Shown piece by piece: positions 9,078 through 17,653 of a DNA stretch of 24,071 nucleotides (position 1 is its first letter; every line of letters starts with the position of its first letter). A program made the position numbers and the translations under genes. The notes beneath the pieces are model-generated. The model had not been told where the DNA came from, did not search any database, and was given only the letters and a program-made list of their open reading frames with translations. Source of the stretch: Phycisphaerales bacterium (GTDB lineage Bacteria; Planctomycetota; Phycisphaerae; Phycisphaerales; SM1A02); NCBI GenBank assembly GCA_030748455.1, contig JASMLY010000028.1:1-24071 (forward strand). Direction: 5' to 3'.

Positions 9078-10985
9078 TTAGGGTAATTTCGCGTCTTCCT
9101 CGGCAGATTCAGGCATTTCGAACTCGAGAAACCGACCTGTTTCGCTTTTCAAATCTGTTTCGTCGAAATTCTTCCGAGGCTCAATCTCTGTGCCTGCTGT
9201 AAGTTGATTGATTGCAGCGAGTAATCGATCTTGTTGTGCTTTGAAATCAACGCGTTCGTCCGTGTTTCCAACAAGATATTCTTCTTTCCATAGTGTGTGT
9301 AAAAGACCGACTGTTCGCGAGTACGAGAGGTTTAGTCCACTGGCTGGGGCTTCTGGAATCGGTTTATGTGCTAAGAAACATATAAATGAGGGGATCGATG
9401 TTGATGCCTCTTCAACAACAGTACCTCTGCGATCTTGAGAACGGTATCGAACATTGAGTTGACCGTGTTCTTCTGCATTCTTGATGAGCAAGCGATGGGA
9501 CCACGTGTCAAACATAATCGGTTCCTGTATTTTCAATTCACCTAGGAGGATGATTCTCGGTAGTCCAGCTTGCGTGCAGTAGATTAACGGGAAGTTAGAT
9601 TCCGCCATGAACAGTTCAAACTTTTTGTCAACAACACCACCTTTGATTGTGCTGTCTCCTCTGTCAATGAGCGTCTCGGCAGTTCGGAGCCGGATCTCCA
9701 ATGTTTCATCATTGAGTAAGGGACGGAGTGCCAGCTCAATTCTAGGATCAGTTGGCATGTCTTGTAACAAATCGATTGCTTCCAGCCTTCCAGAGAATCC
9801 AATGCCATCAACTGCAGCATCAATGAGATGTTCAGTTACGACAGGGTCTCCGAGGTTTCCACCAGTGCGAAGCGCTGCAAGGCGAGGTAAATCTTCATGG
9901 TAATCGTACAGTTCTCGGATGACAGGGAGTGACCGCTCCCCAATTGCTTGCCACCTCCAAGCCGCAGCGTCCGCATTCCGTGGGCTAGGATCAGACAGAA
10001 GGAGTCGTTTGACTGTGAGCGCATGTTGTTCTGGGTTTTTTGAGCGGATGTTGATGTGCAACATCATGTTCATAAAATTATCGACGTGGTCGCTCCAAGA
10101 GGGAGGTACAGTGATATCAATGATTTCATCATTGACTGCTCTGGCAGTGAGGACACCTTGGCCAGGTTCTTCTGGAAACCGCCGGTTGATTGCAGTTTGG
10201 ATTGCTCTTGCACGATTGTGACTTGGGGAAAAGAGTACAAGTTGCATGGAAATTGTTTTTGTAACTTCTCCACCTTCGAGGATTCTTCCTGAAGTACGGT
10301 GTACAGAGTCACTTCCGACCGCTTCAGGATCAGCAAATGGATTGATGAAGATCGGTCCTTGTGCAACAGCGATACTGTTCGTTTGTGTACGACCTGTTCG
10401 CAGATCTCCTACACGAAGAATTGTTGGGAGTAAGGTGCCTCCTTCAAGACTTGAAGTCCCGCTGCTTGGCTCAACAAACACTTGAACATCGAATAAAGTT
10501 CCCTTGAGTGCTGGGTGATCTTTTCGAACACCTGAGGGTGCGAGTTTTCTCCCAGTTGCTACTTGTGGAATGATCCCTTCAACGATCACAACTGCAGTGT
10601 CTGTTGAATCAAGTAATGCTTCTGGTGTTAGCGCTCCCCAGCCACGGGTTGTTTCTCCAACACCACGTTTCGCAAGATCGGCAATCATGTGTGCTCGCAC
10701 TTGCGGGGGAACATCTTGCGAACCTGTGCCATTGAGGTTGACGACAAGTCCATACCCCGCAGCAATGATTGGTTGGTACTCATCTCGATATTCTTTTGTG
10801 TACCCTAGAAGCGCAACGTGCTGTTTGATCGTACCTCTGAGCATGTTTGGTACTTCACCATCAAATGTCGGACGAGCTCGTTTGGGAAGTTTCTGTTCAT
10901 CGGCTCGTTCAATAGTGGAACAAGCAGGGAGTAGAAGGGTGAAACAAAGGAGTGCAAGAATTCTCATTTTGGGATTGTAGACCAT
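9078..10985 (-). CDS. Lipoprotein with FlgI-like domain and HEAT-like C-terminal region
   Basis: FlgI forms the flagellar P ring in the periplasm of Gram-negative bacteria. Residues about 48-330 of this 635-residue protein resemble FlgI: a GYGLVVNLNGTG segment at about 77-88, like the conserved IGYGLVVGLNGTGD of FlgI, and later VLTARAVNDEIIDITVPPSW. It differs in two ways. First, the N-terminus is a lipoprotein signal (MRILALLCFTLLLPAC, lipobox Cys 22) rather than an ordinary cleavable one. Second, a further 300 residues follow, including an Ala/Leu-rich helical stretch (about 345-460) that looks HEAT-like. Normal FlgI is about 365 residues. An internal ATG (10965-10967) begins closer to the lipobox and is an equally good start; no clear ribosome site distinguishes them. 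No other flagellar gene is nearby, so a flagellar role is unproven; it may be an envelope protein that reuses the fold. Confidence 0.72.
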   Translation of the reverse strand: MVYNPKMRILALLCFTLLLPACSTIERADEQKLPKRARPTFDGEVPNMLRGTIKQHVALLGYTKEYRDEYQPIIAAGYGLVVNLNGTGSQDVPPQVRAHMIADLAKRGVGETTRGWGALTPEALLDSTDTAVVIVEGIIPQVATGRKLAPSGVRKDHPALKGTLFDVQVFVEPSSGTSSLEGGTLLPTILRVGDLRTGRTQTNSIAVAQGPIFINPFADPEAVGSDSVHRTSGRILEGGEVTKTISMQLVLFSPSHNRARAIQTAINRRFPEEPGQGVLTARAVNDEIIDITVPPSWSDHVDNFMNMMLHINIRSKNPEQHALTVKRLLLSDPSPRNADAAAWRWQAIGERSLPVIRELYDYHEDLPRLAALRTGGNLGDPVVTEHLIDAAVDGIGFSGRLEAIDLLQDMPTDPRIELALRPLLNDETLEIRLRTAETLIDRGDSTIKGGVVDKKFELFMAESNFPLIYCTQAGLPRIILLGELKIQEPIMFDTWSHRLLIKNAEEHGQLNVRYRSQDRRGTVVEEASTSIPSFICFLAHKPIPEAPASGLNLSYSRTVGLLHTLWKEEYLVGNTDERVDFKAQQDRLLAAINQLTAGTEIEPRKNFDETDLKSETGRFLEFEMPESAEEDAKLP

Positions 10986-11027
10986 TGAGATCCAAAGTCG
11001 AGTGTACTGAAGGCTCAGAATGGCGAG

Positions 11028-11693
11028 TTAGTCCCGAATTGTTGCGACTGCAAGGCCGTCTCCGATTGGGATAAGTGCGTACTGTATTCTGTGATCAGAT
11101 ACTAGAAATGCAGCAAGTTCTCTCATTGCGACTGTATTTGGGTCTGAGAAGGTGTTGTCAGCAACTTGTCCACCATAAAACATGTTGTCGATCGCGATGA
11201 TCCCTCCAGGTCGAAGGAGTTGAAGTCCGAGTTCGTAATAGTGTGCACTATTCGTTTTGTCGGCATCGATATACATAAAATCGTACGCCTTCGCACCGCC
11301 CGTTTGGAGCAACGATCGCAATGTGTCTATCGCTTGAGCAACACGAAAGTCGATTTTATGTTCCACGCCTGCCTCAATCCAAGCGGGGAGGGCGTATTGG
11401 GCATATTGATCTGTGAGATCGCACGCGATGAGTTTCCCATCATCAGGAAGCACCTCTGCAACAGCGAGCGCACTTGCACCTGTGAAGACACCAACGTCAA
11501 TCGCTTGTTTTGCGCCAATTGTGGAAGCTAGAAATGCAAGAAATTGCAACTGCTCAGGAGAAGTGAGCATGGATCCATCAACAAGTTCGAGTGATGTGTT
11601 GCACAATTGTTTCAATGCCTCGGACGGTCTGCAGCCATGTGTGTGAAGCCATTGCTGCAACTCTGTTGGAAGTTGGGTTGTTTCGCTTGCCAT
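11028..11693 (-). CDS. SAM-dependent O-methyltransferase (family 3, CCoAOMT-like)
   Basis: The protein transfers a methyl group from S-adenosylmethionine to a hydroxyl on an unknown small molecule. From the ATG at 11691-11693 it is 221 residues, the usual size for the caffeoyl-CoA/catechol O-methyltransferase-like family. Landmarks in order are LTSPEQLQFLAFL, the SAM loop AIDVGVFTGASALA, an acidic strand LIACDLT, the metal-site segment YDFMYIDADKTN, and IIAIDNMFYGG. A longer frame begins at 11771, but it would run across the divergent typA start, and those extra residues do not look like the family, so I reject it. Downstream, 42 bases separate it from the FlgI-like gene. Substrate and pathway are unknown. 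Confidence 0.85.
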   Translation of the reverse strand: MASETTQLPTELQQWLHTHGCRPSEALKQLCNTSLELVDGSMLTSPEQLQFLAFLASTIGAKQAIDVGVFTGASALAVAEVLPDDGKLIACDLTDQYAQYALPAWIEAGVEHKIDFRVAQAIDTLRSLLQTGGAKAYDFMYIDADKTNSAHYYELGLQLLRPGGIIAIDNMFYGGQVADNTFSDPNTVAMRELAAFLVSDHRIQYALIPIGDGLAVATIRD

Positions 11694-11762
11694 GCGGTGG
11701 ATAGTACAGGCAGTTGAAGATTTAGGTAGAATGCGATGTTTGCCTCTTGCAGGGACCACCAC

Positions 11763-13616
11763 ATGCTTCATACCGCTGATCCAAATTTAAGAAATGTCGC
11801 CATTGTTGCGCATGTTGACCATGGCAAGACGACACTCGTCGATTCCATGCTCGCATTCTGCGGTGCAATGGAGTTAAACCGTGATGAAGCGGATTGTATT
11901 CTCGACTCTGACCCACTAGAAAAGGAACGTGGGATCACAATTACATCTAAAAACTGTGCAGTAACCTATCGACCACATGGAGGAGATTTTGCTGACAAAA
12001 CATGTCGCATTAATATCATCGATACACCTGGTCACGCAGATTTTGGTGGCGAAGTTGAACGTGTATTGAAAATGGCTGATGGTGTGCTTTTGCTTGTTGA
12101 TGCGTTTGAAGGACCCATGCCACAAACAAGATTTGTCCTTGGAAAGGCGTTAGAACTTGATCATCCGATTATCGTAGTGATTAACAAATGTGATCGGCCA
12201 AATGCAAGATCTGAAGAAGTTGTCAATGAAGTGTTTGATTTACTTGTCGCATTAGGAGCAAGTGATGAGCGTCTTGATTTTCAGGTGATCTATGCATCGG
12301 GGCGAGACGAGTGGACGAACCTTGAAGAAGGCGTACACAAAGGAACGATGCAACCACTTCTTGATGCAGTGATGTTGCACATTCCTCCACCAGTGGGCTA
12401 TGCGGATGTTCCACTACAACTGCTTATCGCAAGTGCGGAGTATTCTCCCTATGCAGGAAGAATAGCAATCGGTCGAGTGATGGCGGGGGCGCTTTCAGCT
12501 GGGCAAGTTGTCACTTTATGTCACGAACATGAGCATCGCCAAGCACGCGCACAAAAAGTCTATCGTTTTAAAGATCTAGGAAAAGTGCCAGCAGAACTTG
12601 TTTCGGTTGGCGATCTATGTGCTGTAGAGGGGATCGGTGATTTTGAAATTGGCGACACGATTGCGTGTCCCGAACATCCAAGCCCGATTGCTCGAATTGC
12701 AGTCGATGAACCAACCTTGCATATGTTGTTTCGAATCAATGATTCGCCAAACGCAGGCACGTCTGGTCAATTCGTTACTTCGCGTCAAATTTCTGACAGG
12801 TTGCAACGAGAACTACGAAGTAATCTCGCGTTACGTGTAGAAGCAGGTGAAAGTGCTGAAGAGTTTCGTGTTTCTGGGAGAGGGTTACTTCATCTTGGTA
12901 TTTTGTTAGAAAATATGCGTCGCGAAGGGTACGAGTTAACTGTTGGCCGTCCTCAAGTCATCGAGAAAACGATTGATACGCTCAAGTGTGAACCAATTGA
13001 GTTGTTGACGATCGATGTTGCCGAGCACTATGTCGGAGCTGCAATGGAATTGCTTGGAGTACGGGGAGGCGAAGTTCAAACACTAGAACAACGTGCAGAC
13101 CGAATGCATATCGAGTGCGAAATACCTGCACGTGGGTTGATTGGTCTTCGTAGTCACATGCTCACTGCAACTGCTGGCGAAGCTGTGATGTACCATTGTT
13201 TTCAAAAATACGCACCAATTCGAACAACGAATTACAGACGACAAAATGGCGTGATGATTGCAACCGCTGCAGGGAGTGCGACAACGTATTCGATGTTAAA
13301 TCTTTCACAGCGTGGTGTTCTATTCGTTGAGCCACAAGATGTGATTTATGAAGGGCAGATTGTTGGTGAAAACGCCCGAGACAATGACCTTGAAGTCAAC
13401 ATCGTGAAAGGGAAAGCTTTCTCAAATGTTAGAGAATCAAACAAAGAGGCAACTGTCGTATTAAAAACTTCTCGAGAACTCACCCTAGAATCTGCACTTG
13501 AATACATTCAAGATGACGAACTTGTAGAGATTACACCTGATGCGATTCGGTTACGTAAACGAGAACGTAGCGAAACAAAGCGAAAACAACTTGCTCGTAA
13601 GAAACAATCTGTCTAA
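11763..13616 (+). CDS. typA: Ribosome-associated GTPase TypA/BipA
   Basis: TypA/BipA is an EF-G-like translational GTPase that binds the ribosome and helps 50S assembly and growth under stress or cold. From the ATG at 11763 the protein is 617 residues, typical for the family. G motifs are clear: AHVDHGKTT (P-loop, about 16-24), RGITI (switch I), DTPGHADFGGEVERV (switch II) and NKCDR. These are followed by domain II, the EF-G III/V-like domains (GRGLLHLGILLENMRREG; ARGLIGLRSHMLTATAG) and the TypA-specific C-terminal domain with NVRESNKEATVVLK. The ATG at 11736 in the same frame would add nine residues and is less likely; GGGA sits about ten bases before the chosen start. The gene is divergent from the methyltransferase, and its stop overlaps the stop of the beta-helix gene by four bases. 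Confidence 0.96.
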   Translation: MLHTADPNLRNVAIVAHVDHGKTTLVDSMLAFCGAMELNRDEADCILDSDPLEKERGITITSKNCAVTYRPHGGDFADKTCRINIIDTPGHADFGGEVERVLKMADGVLLLVDAFEGPMPQTRFVLGKALELDHPIIVVINKCDRPNARSEEVVNEVFDLLVALGASDERLDFQVIYASGRDEWTNLEEGVHKGTMQPLLDAVMLHIPPPVGYADVPLQLLIASAEYSPYAGRIAIGRVMAGALSAGQVVTLCHEHEHRQARAQKVYRFKDLGKVPAELVSVGDLCAVEGIGDFEIGDTIACPEHPSPIARIAVDEPTLHMLFRINDSPNAGTSGQFVTSRQISDRLQRELRSNLALRVEAGESAEEFRVSGRGLLHLGILLENMRREGYELTVGRPQVIEKTIDTLKCEPIELLTIDVAEHYVGAAMELLGVRGGEVQTLEQRADRMHIECEIPARGLIGLRSHMLTATAGEAVMYHCFQKYAPIRTTNYRRQNGVMIATAAGSATTYSMLNLSQRGVLFVEPQDVIYEGQIVGENARDNDLEVNIVKGKAFSNVRESNKEATVVLKTSRELTLESALEYIQDDELVEITPDAIRLRKRERSETKRKQLARKKQSV

Positions 13617-14857
13617 GGGCACGCACCCCAGTCAGCGATAAGTTGTAAGAGGTCATCGGCGCCAACAATTCCATCATTATTGATATCTGCGATGATGTTG
13701 TTCGTATCCCAATAGCTTACTAAAGTTAACACGTCATCGACACCAACATACTGATCGCCGTTGAGATCACTGTCACAGCAAAATTCATGTTCGCTGTTTT
13801 CACCTAAATCATGGTACTTTCCCCAAATTGAGTCTGGATTATTAGCGCAAAAAGTGTTCGAGAAGAGGGAAGGCTCTGCACCGATTTCAAATGCATCATC
13901 ACTTCGGATCCCACCGCCAAAGCCTTCATTGATTGCTTCGTTGTTTTGAATGGAACAATACTCAATGAGCGTATTCGCTCCCTTGTATCGGTACCTCATC
14001 CCGCCACCTGTTGAAGCAATGTTGTTCTCGATTAGGCAATGAGAAACTCGATCAATTGCACCTGAGACACACATAATGCCACCACCGCCTCGGCTTTCAA
14101 CATCAAACGTCGAGTTGTTTGCGATTGTGGAGTTTTCTATGATGGACAAGAGTTGCTGGGTAAGTGAGCCTACACAGTAGATTCCTGCACCCGTACTCGC
14201 ACGATTTTGTGTCACCGTAGAATCTGAAAGATGAATAACTGACTCTTGCGAACAATAGATCCCACCACCTGTGCTTTCTATGCTGTAATTACCATCGTAG
14301 GGTTCTGCAGTGTTGCGATCTATACTGCAATCACTGAGTGTGAGAGTGCTCTGCGCAATGCATGCAATGGCACCACCATTGCCAGCGAACCAACCGATAT
14401 CAGGATCTTCATAGGCAGGTGCCATATTGTTTGAAAACACGCAATGGCTGAATGTTGCTACTGTTTGGCCTTCACAAAGGAGTCCGCCTCCATAGGTAGC
14501 GCTATACAGTTCAGGTTGTGCTGTGCAGTGTGTAATAGTAAACCCTTCGATTGTGAGTTCTCCCATATCGCAAAGAATGCCACGCCGCACACCTTGGCCG
14601 TGAATGAACGTTGTTTCAGATCCTTCAGTTGACTGAATCGTCAGAGATTTGCCATGTGTTTCAAAGACTTGTTCTGTTGTAGAAGTGTATACACCAGGGG
14701 AAACAAGAATAAGATCTCCATCTTCTGCGGCATCGACCGCCCCTTGAATCGTTTCAAAATCACCACCGCCTCCCTTAATGACTGACCAAGTTGCACCAAA
14801 AAGTGGGTGTGCAATCAGCAATGAGATGAGAAAACCATTAAGCATGTATGACCGCAT
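13613..14857 (-). CDS. Exported right-handed beta-helix protein with C-terminal dockerin-like WGxC module
   Basis: This 414-residue protein has an N-terminal signal peptide (about residues 1-21, ending near LFGA). It then carries the IQGAVDAAEDGD...VSPGVYT motif at about 37-57 that opens many parallel beta-helix proteins, followed by repeated coils with GGGI and GGGM turns and N-N-x-A ladders (about 75-350). Such folds occur in pectate-lyase-like and adhesin-like surface proteins, but no catalytic residues can be assigned. Residues about 362-414 contain two calcium-binding F-hand loops (D-L-N-G-D-Q and D-I-N-N-D-G) and end in DWGACP. GGAAAGGA-type bases precede the ATG. It lies downstream of the protease in the same direction but has its own candidate promoter. 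Probably an extracellular or surface protein. Confidence 0.82.
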   Translation of the reverse strand: MRSYMLNGFLISLLIAHPLFGATWSVIKGGGGDFETIQGAVDAAEDGDLILVSPGVYTSTTEQVFETHGKSLTIQSTEGSETTFIHGQGVRRGILCDMGELTIEGFTITHCTAQPELYSATYGGGLLCEGQTVATFSHCVFSNNMAPAYEDPDIGWFAGNGGAIACIAQSTLTLSDCSIDRNTAEPYDGNYSIESTGGGIYCSQESVIHLSDSTVTQNRASTGAGIYCVGSLTQQLLSIIENSTIANNSTFDVESRGGGGIMCVSGAIDRVSHCLIENNIASTGGGMRYRYKGANTLIEYCSIQNNEAINEGFGGGIRSDDAFEIGAEPSLFSNTFCANNPDSIWGKYHDLGENSEHEFCCDSDLNGDQYVGVDDVLTLVSYWDTNNIIADINNDGIVGADDLLQLIADWGACP

Positions 14858-14932
14858 GGAATATTCCTTTCCTGTTTGTGTATTTGAATATACGCATTCA
14901 AGAGTCCATAGTTAGCAACTTTTTCGATTTTT

Positions 14933-14961
14933 TTTATACGCACCATACCTCACTTCAACAA
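14933..14961 (-). promoter_or_regulatory. Candidate promoter for the beta-helix gene
   Basis: On the minus strand TTGTTG (14956-14961) and TATAAA (14933-14938) are 17 bases apart, directly after the large inverted repeat and about 75 bases before the start codon. The spacing is ideal for a sigma-70-type promoter. It suggests that the beta-helix gene is transcribed separately from the protease. Confidence 0.4.
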
Positions 14962-14997
14962 TCGCCTAACAGTTTGTATATCAAACTGTTAGGCGAT
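14961..14997. repeat. Perfect 16-bp inverted repeat, 5-base loop (3' hairpin of the protease gene)
   Basis: Arms ATCGCCTAACAGTTTG (14961-14976) and CAAACTGTTAGGCGAT (14982-14997) flank the loop TATAT. It begins 28 bases beyond the protease stop on the minus strand. The stem is strong enough to stop transcription or protect a 3' end, but no run of U follows in either direction, so it is not a textbook intrinsic terminator. The outer GCCTAAC...GTTAGGC resembles integron attC ends, but the site is far shorter than known attC sites. Confidence 0.6.
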
Positions 14998-15025
14998 GCG
15001 TGCGTTGAAAAAAGTTCCGTTGGTT

Positions 15026-17509
15026 TTATTCGCAGGGTCCCCACATATCCACGAGTATGAGAAGATCTGCAACATCCACGACACCATCGTCATTGATATC
15101 TGCAGAACCACTTGTACCCCATTGGTCGATTGTAAGCAAAACATCAGCCACTCCAACGGTGTTATCTCCGTTGATATCACCCACACATACGGGTTCGTTG
15201 CAGTAGTGATTTCCGATATGGACAGAATCGACACCAGCTTCAACAATAGATGGGTCATTGAGATCCCCGACAGTAAACCGAAGCTTCATTGAATTGTTTG
15301 GTGTGATATTCGGTACTTCCGAAAGAACCCAATCACGTGTGAACCACCCACCGCTGACTTCAGATCCATCAGGACCGATGGTTTCAAGATCATTCCACGT
15401 GGTGCCATTGTCATCAGAAATTTCAATGATGAACACATCGTTGAGTGGATCTGCCCCATTGCAGGTTGAACCATTGTTGTACCAAAAATCATATGAGAGT
15501 ACAGCGGAGGCAGATGAGCCATCAAGCGTAGGTGAAGTTAAGATCGTTGTACCGTCATCAATATCTTCGTCCGTGGAATTGCCTGTGACAAAACACATGC
15601 CAGAACCATCGGAGTCATTGCCTGGGTCGCAGCGGAATCCACCCTGCGTAGGCGTGACTCTTATCCAGTTGCCAGTCCCAGCGCCTGCGTAGACGGTCCA
15701 TCCAGTATCGGTATTAAAATCTTCATCAAAACTTGATTCGTATCCAGACCATGCAACACCATTCCATGAAGAATCCGGCGCACTGTGTGGGCTTGTTGAA
15801 AGTTCTCCCTCAGTAGTTTCTATGCTAAAGTAATAATTGACGCTCGCCCCACAGTCAAGTTCTGGGAATGTGGCTAGGTAACTGTCTCCACCTTTATGTA
15901 GAAGAGGAAGATCGACCGTGCTTCCATCAGAAAGAATATGCAGCATTGCGCTACTCGGATTTGGAGTAGCAGAGGAACCTGAAATCAGAATGGGAATCTC
16001 GGCTCCACCTGTGGGTTCAAGCCAAGTTGGTCTTCCACTTGGAAAATTCCAGGATAATGAAACAGTTTCCAATGCCATATTCACTGCTTCAACACAATCA
16101 ATGAGCCCATGGCCATAATCATTATCTTCGCCTGATGCACCGAGATCCATTGCAGTTGCATACAAAATTTCTTTGATTGCTTCTACTTCAAGATCCGGAT
16201 TCGCCTGCACCATCAACGCAACAGCGCCGTTGATATGTGGTGATGCCATCGACGTTCCACTGTACGTAGAATATCCACCGGGAACACTCGAGTATGTGTC
16301 AACACCCGGTGCAGCGATGTCTGGTTTTATTGCAACACTTCCAGATGGCGTGCAATACGTTGGACCCCTTGAGGAGAAACTCGCAATTGGATAACTGCCT
16401 GAGTGTGGGTCGATCGCTGCAACTGCGCATGTTCGATAGTCGTCAGTGGCACGATCGCCTGGTCTTCGAAGACCAGAACTTCCTTCGTTTCCTGCAGAGA
16501 ATAACACGACACAACCGGCAGCTTCAAGTGCATCGAGAAAGGACCAAAACGTTTCGTCACAATTTGGATATCCATGGCCCGTTGTTAAGCCCCAAGAGTT
16601 TGAACAAACGCGTGGAACATCCCAAGCAGTCGCTGGGTTTCCATCTGGGTCAATAAACCATTGAAACGTTTCGATTGCATCTGCAACTGTTTCAGCAATA
16701 GAACTTCTGTCGATACCAGCAGAGGTGATCCAATGCGAATCTGGTGCGACGCCTATGCCAAGCCCTGGAGATCCACCACAAACAGTACCCATTGTGTGTG
16801 TGCCATGACTACCAGAGTCGAAGGGGAAATTGTGGTTGTATGTGTAGGGGTCAAGAAATGCCCATTCGGGGTGTCCGGCATATTCCGGACGTAAGCCCGC
16901 CCAACGGTTTGCGAGTGCTTCGTGGCTTCCGTCTACGCCAGTGTCAAGCGTTGCAACGAGTACACCCTCACCAGTGAATCCCATGTCCCACACTTCCGTT
17001 GCGCGGACAGCGGTAATTCCATTTTCAACAACTCCGCGGTTGTTGGAAGTCGTTTCTATGGGTCCCATTTCTACAGGTGTGACGAGTTCTATTTCGTAGT
17101 TAAGAAATATATGATTCACGTCATCTCGTTTGGCAAGAAGGGTAATCGTTTCGGGGCGCGCATCGATTCGAATTGCATTTGTAATCCAATAGGGTTGGAC
17201 GTTCTCTACAAATTCAAGATGTTCTAGCGCTTGCAGAATTGAGCCTTGCGAATCAGTTGCGACGTTTTGTAATGTTTCAACAACAAGTTCATGGCGAGCA
17301 GGGCGTTTGAATTGTTCGCGACTGATCGAATCTGAAAGTGATTTGATGTCAACTTGATCATTCATAAAGACGAGCGCAGAGACGGTGCCTTCTGGGCCAA
17401 CTTTAAGCATTTTCTCTTGAAGATTCTCATCGATTTGAATTTCAGCAGCTGCTACCGAGGATAAAAATAGTCCAAGTGTTGTGGTTAGAATGTTGCGAAT
17501 GAGTGTCAT
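15026..17509 (-). CDS. Exported subtilisin-like (S8) serine protease with C-terminal dockerin-like WGxC module
   Basis: This 827-residue secreted endopeptidase has, in order: a signal peptide (about 1-22); an inhibitor-I9-like prodomain (about 45-140); the S8 catalytic domain (about 165-460) with Asp189 in ATLDTGVDGSH, His235 in SGSHGTHTMGT, oxyanion Asn341 in SAGNEG and Ser420 in SGTSMASPH; a region of beta-sandwich character (about 470-770) holding a possible jelly-roll domain (FNTDTGW...SYDFWY); and a C-terminal module (about 775-827) with two F-hand loops ending in MWGPCE. All catalytic residues are intact. AAGGAG lies just before the ATG. It is divergent from the HEAT-like gene, and a large hairpin follows its stop. 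Likely role: extracellular protein degradation; the specific target is unknown. Confidence 0.92.
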   Translation of the reverse strand: MTLIRNILTTTLGLFLSSVAAAEIQIDENLQEKMLKVGPEGTVSALVFMNDQVDIKSLSDSISREQFKRPARHELVVETLQNVATDSQGSILQALEHLEFVENVQPYWITNAIRIDARPETITLLAKRDDVNHIFLNYEIELVTPVEMGPIETTSNNRGVVENGITAVRATEVWDMGFTGEGVLVATLDTGVDGSHEALANRWAGLRPEYAGHPEWAFLDPYTYNHNFPFDSGSHGTHTMGTVCGGSPGLGIGVAPDSHWITSAGIDRSSIAETVADAIETFQWFIDPDGNPATAWDVPRVCSNSWGLTTGHGYPNCDETFWSFLDALEAAGCVVLFSAGNEGSSGLRRPGDRATDDYRTCAVAAIDPHSGSYPIASFSSRGPTYCTPSGSVAIKPDIAAPGVDTYSSVPGGYSTYSGTSMASPHINGAVALMVQANPDLEVEAIKEILYATAMDLGASGEDNDYGHGLIDCVEAVNMALETVSLSWNFPSGRPTWLEPTGGAEIPILISGSSATPNPSSAMLHILSDGSTVDLPLLHKGGDSYLATFPELDCGASVNYYFSIETTEGELSTSPHSAPDSSWNGVAWSGYESSFDEDFNTDTGWTVYAGAGTGNWIRVTPTQGGFRCDPGNDSDGSGMCFVTGNSTDEDIDDGTTILTSPTLDGSSASAVLSYDFWYNNGSTCNGADPLNDVFIIEISDDNGTTWNDLETIGPDGSEVSGGWFTRDWVLSEVPNITPNNSMKLRFTVGDLNDPSIVEAGVDSVHIGNHYCNEPVCVGDINGDNTVGVADVLLTIDQWGTSGSADINDDGVVDVADLLILVDMWGPCE

Positions 17510-17653
17510 CTTGTCTCCTTGTACTCTCAGGGGTTACTTTTTAGAGTGTATGTACTTTTCATACTATCACCCTATCTCCACCTACACCAGAAAAAACAGA
17601 AAATATCTTCGCTCTATTGGGATAAAACCACTTTTGCGGTCGATGTATCTACT

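Noticed and set aside
11694..11771. Longer N-terminus for the O-methyltransferase starting at 11771
   Set aside because: It would overlap the typA start, and the added residues do not resemble the family; the ATG at 11691-11693 gives the usual length.
14961..14997. Interpretation as an integron attC recombination site
   Set aside because: Only 37 bases, a perfect stem without the unpaired bases that attC needs, no integrase gene and no cassette array.
17519..17653. Longer N-terminus for the HEAT-like protein
   Set aside because: The extra 45 residues precede what looks like a signal peptide at 17654 and have no supporting ribosome site.
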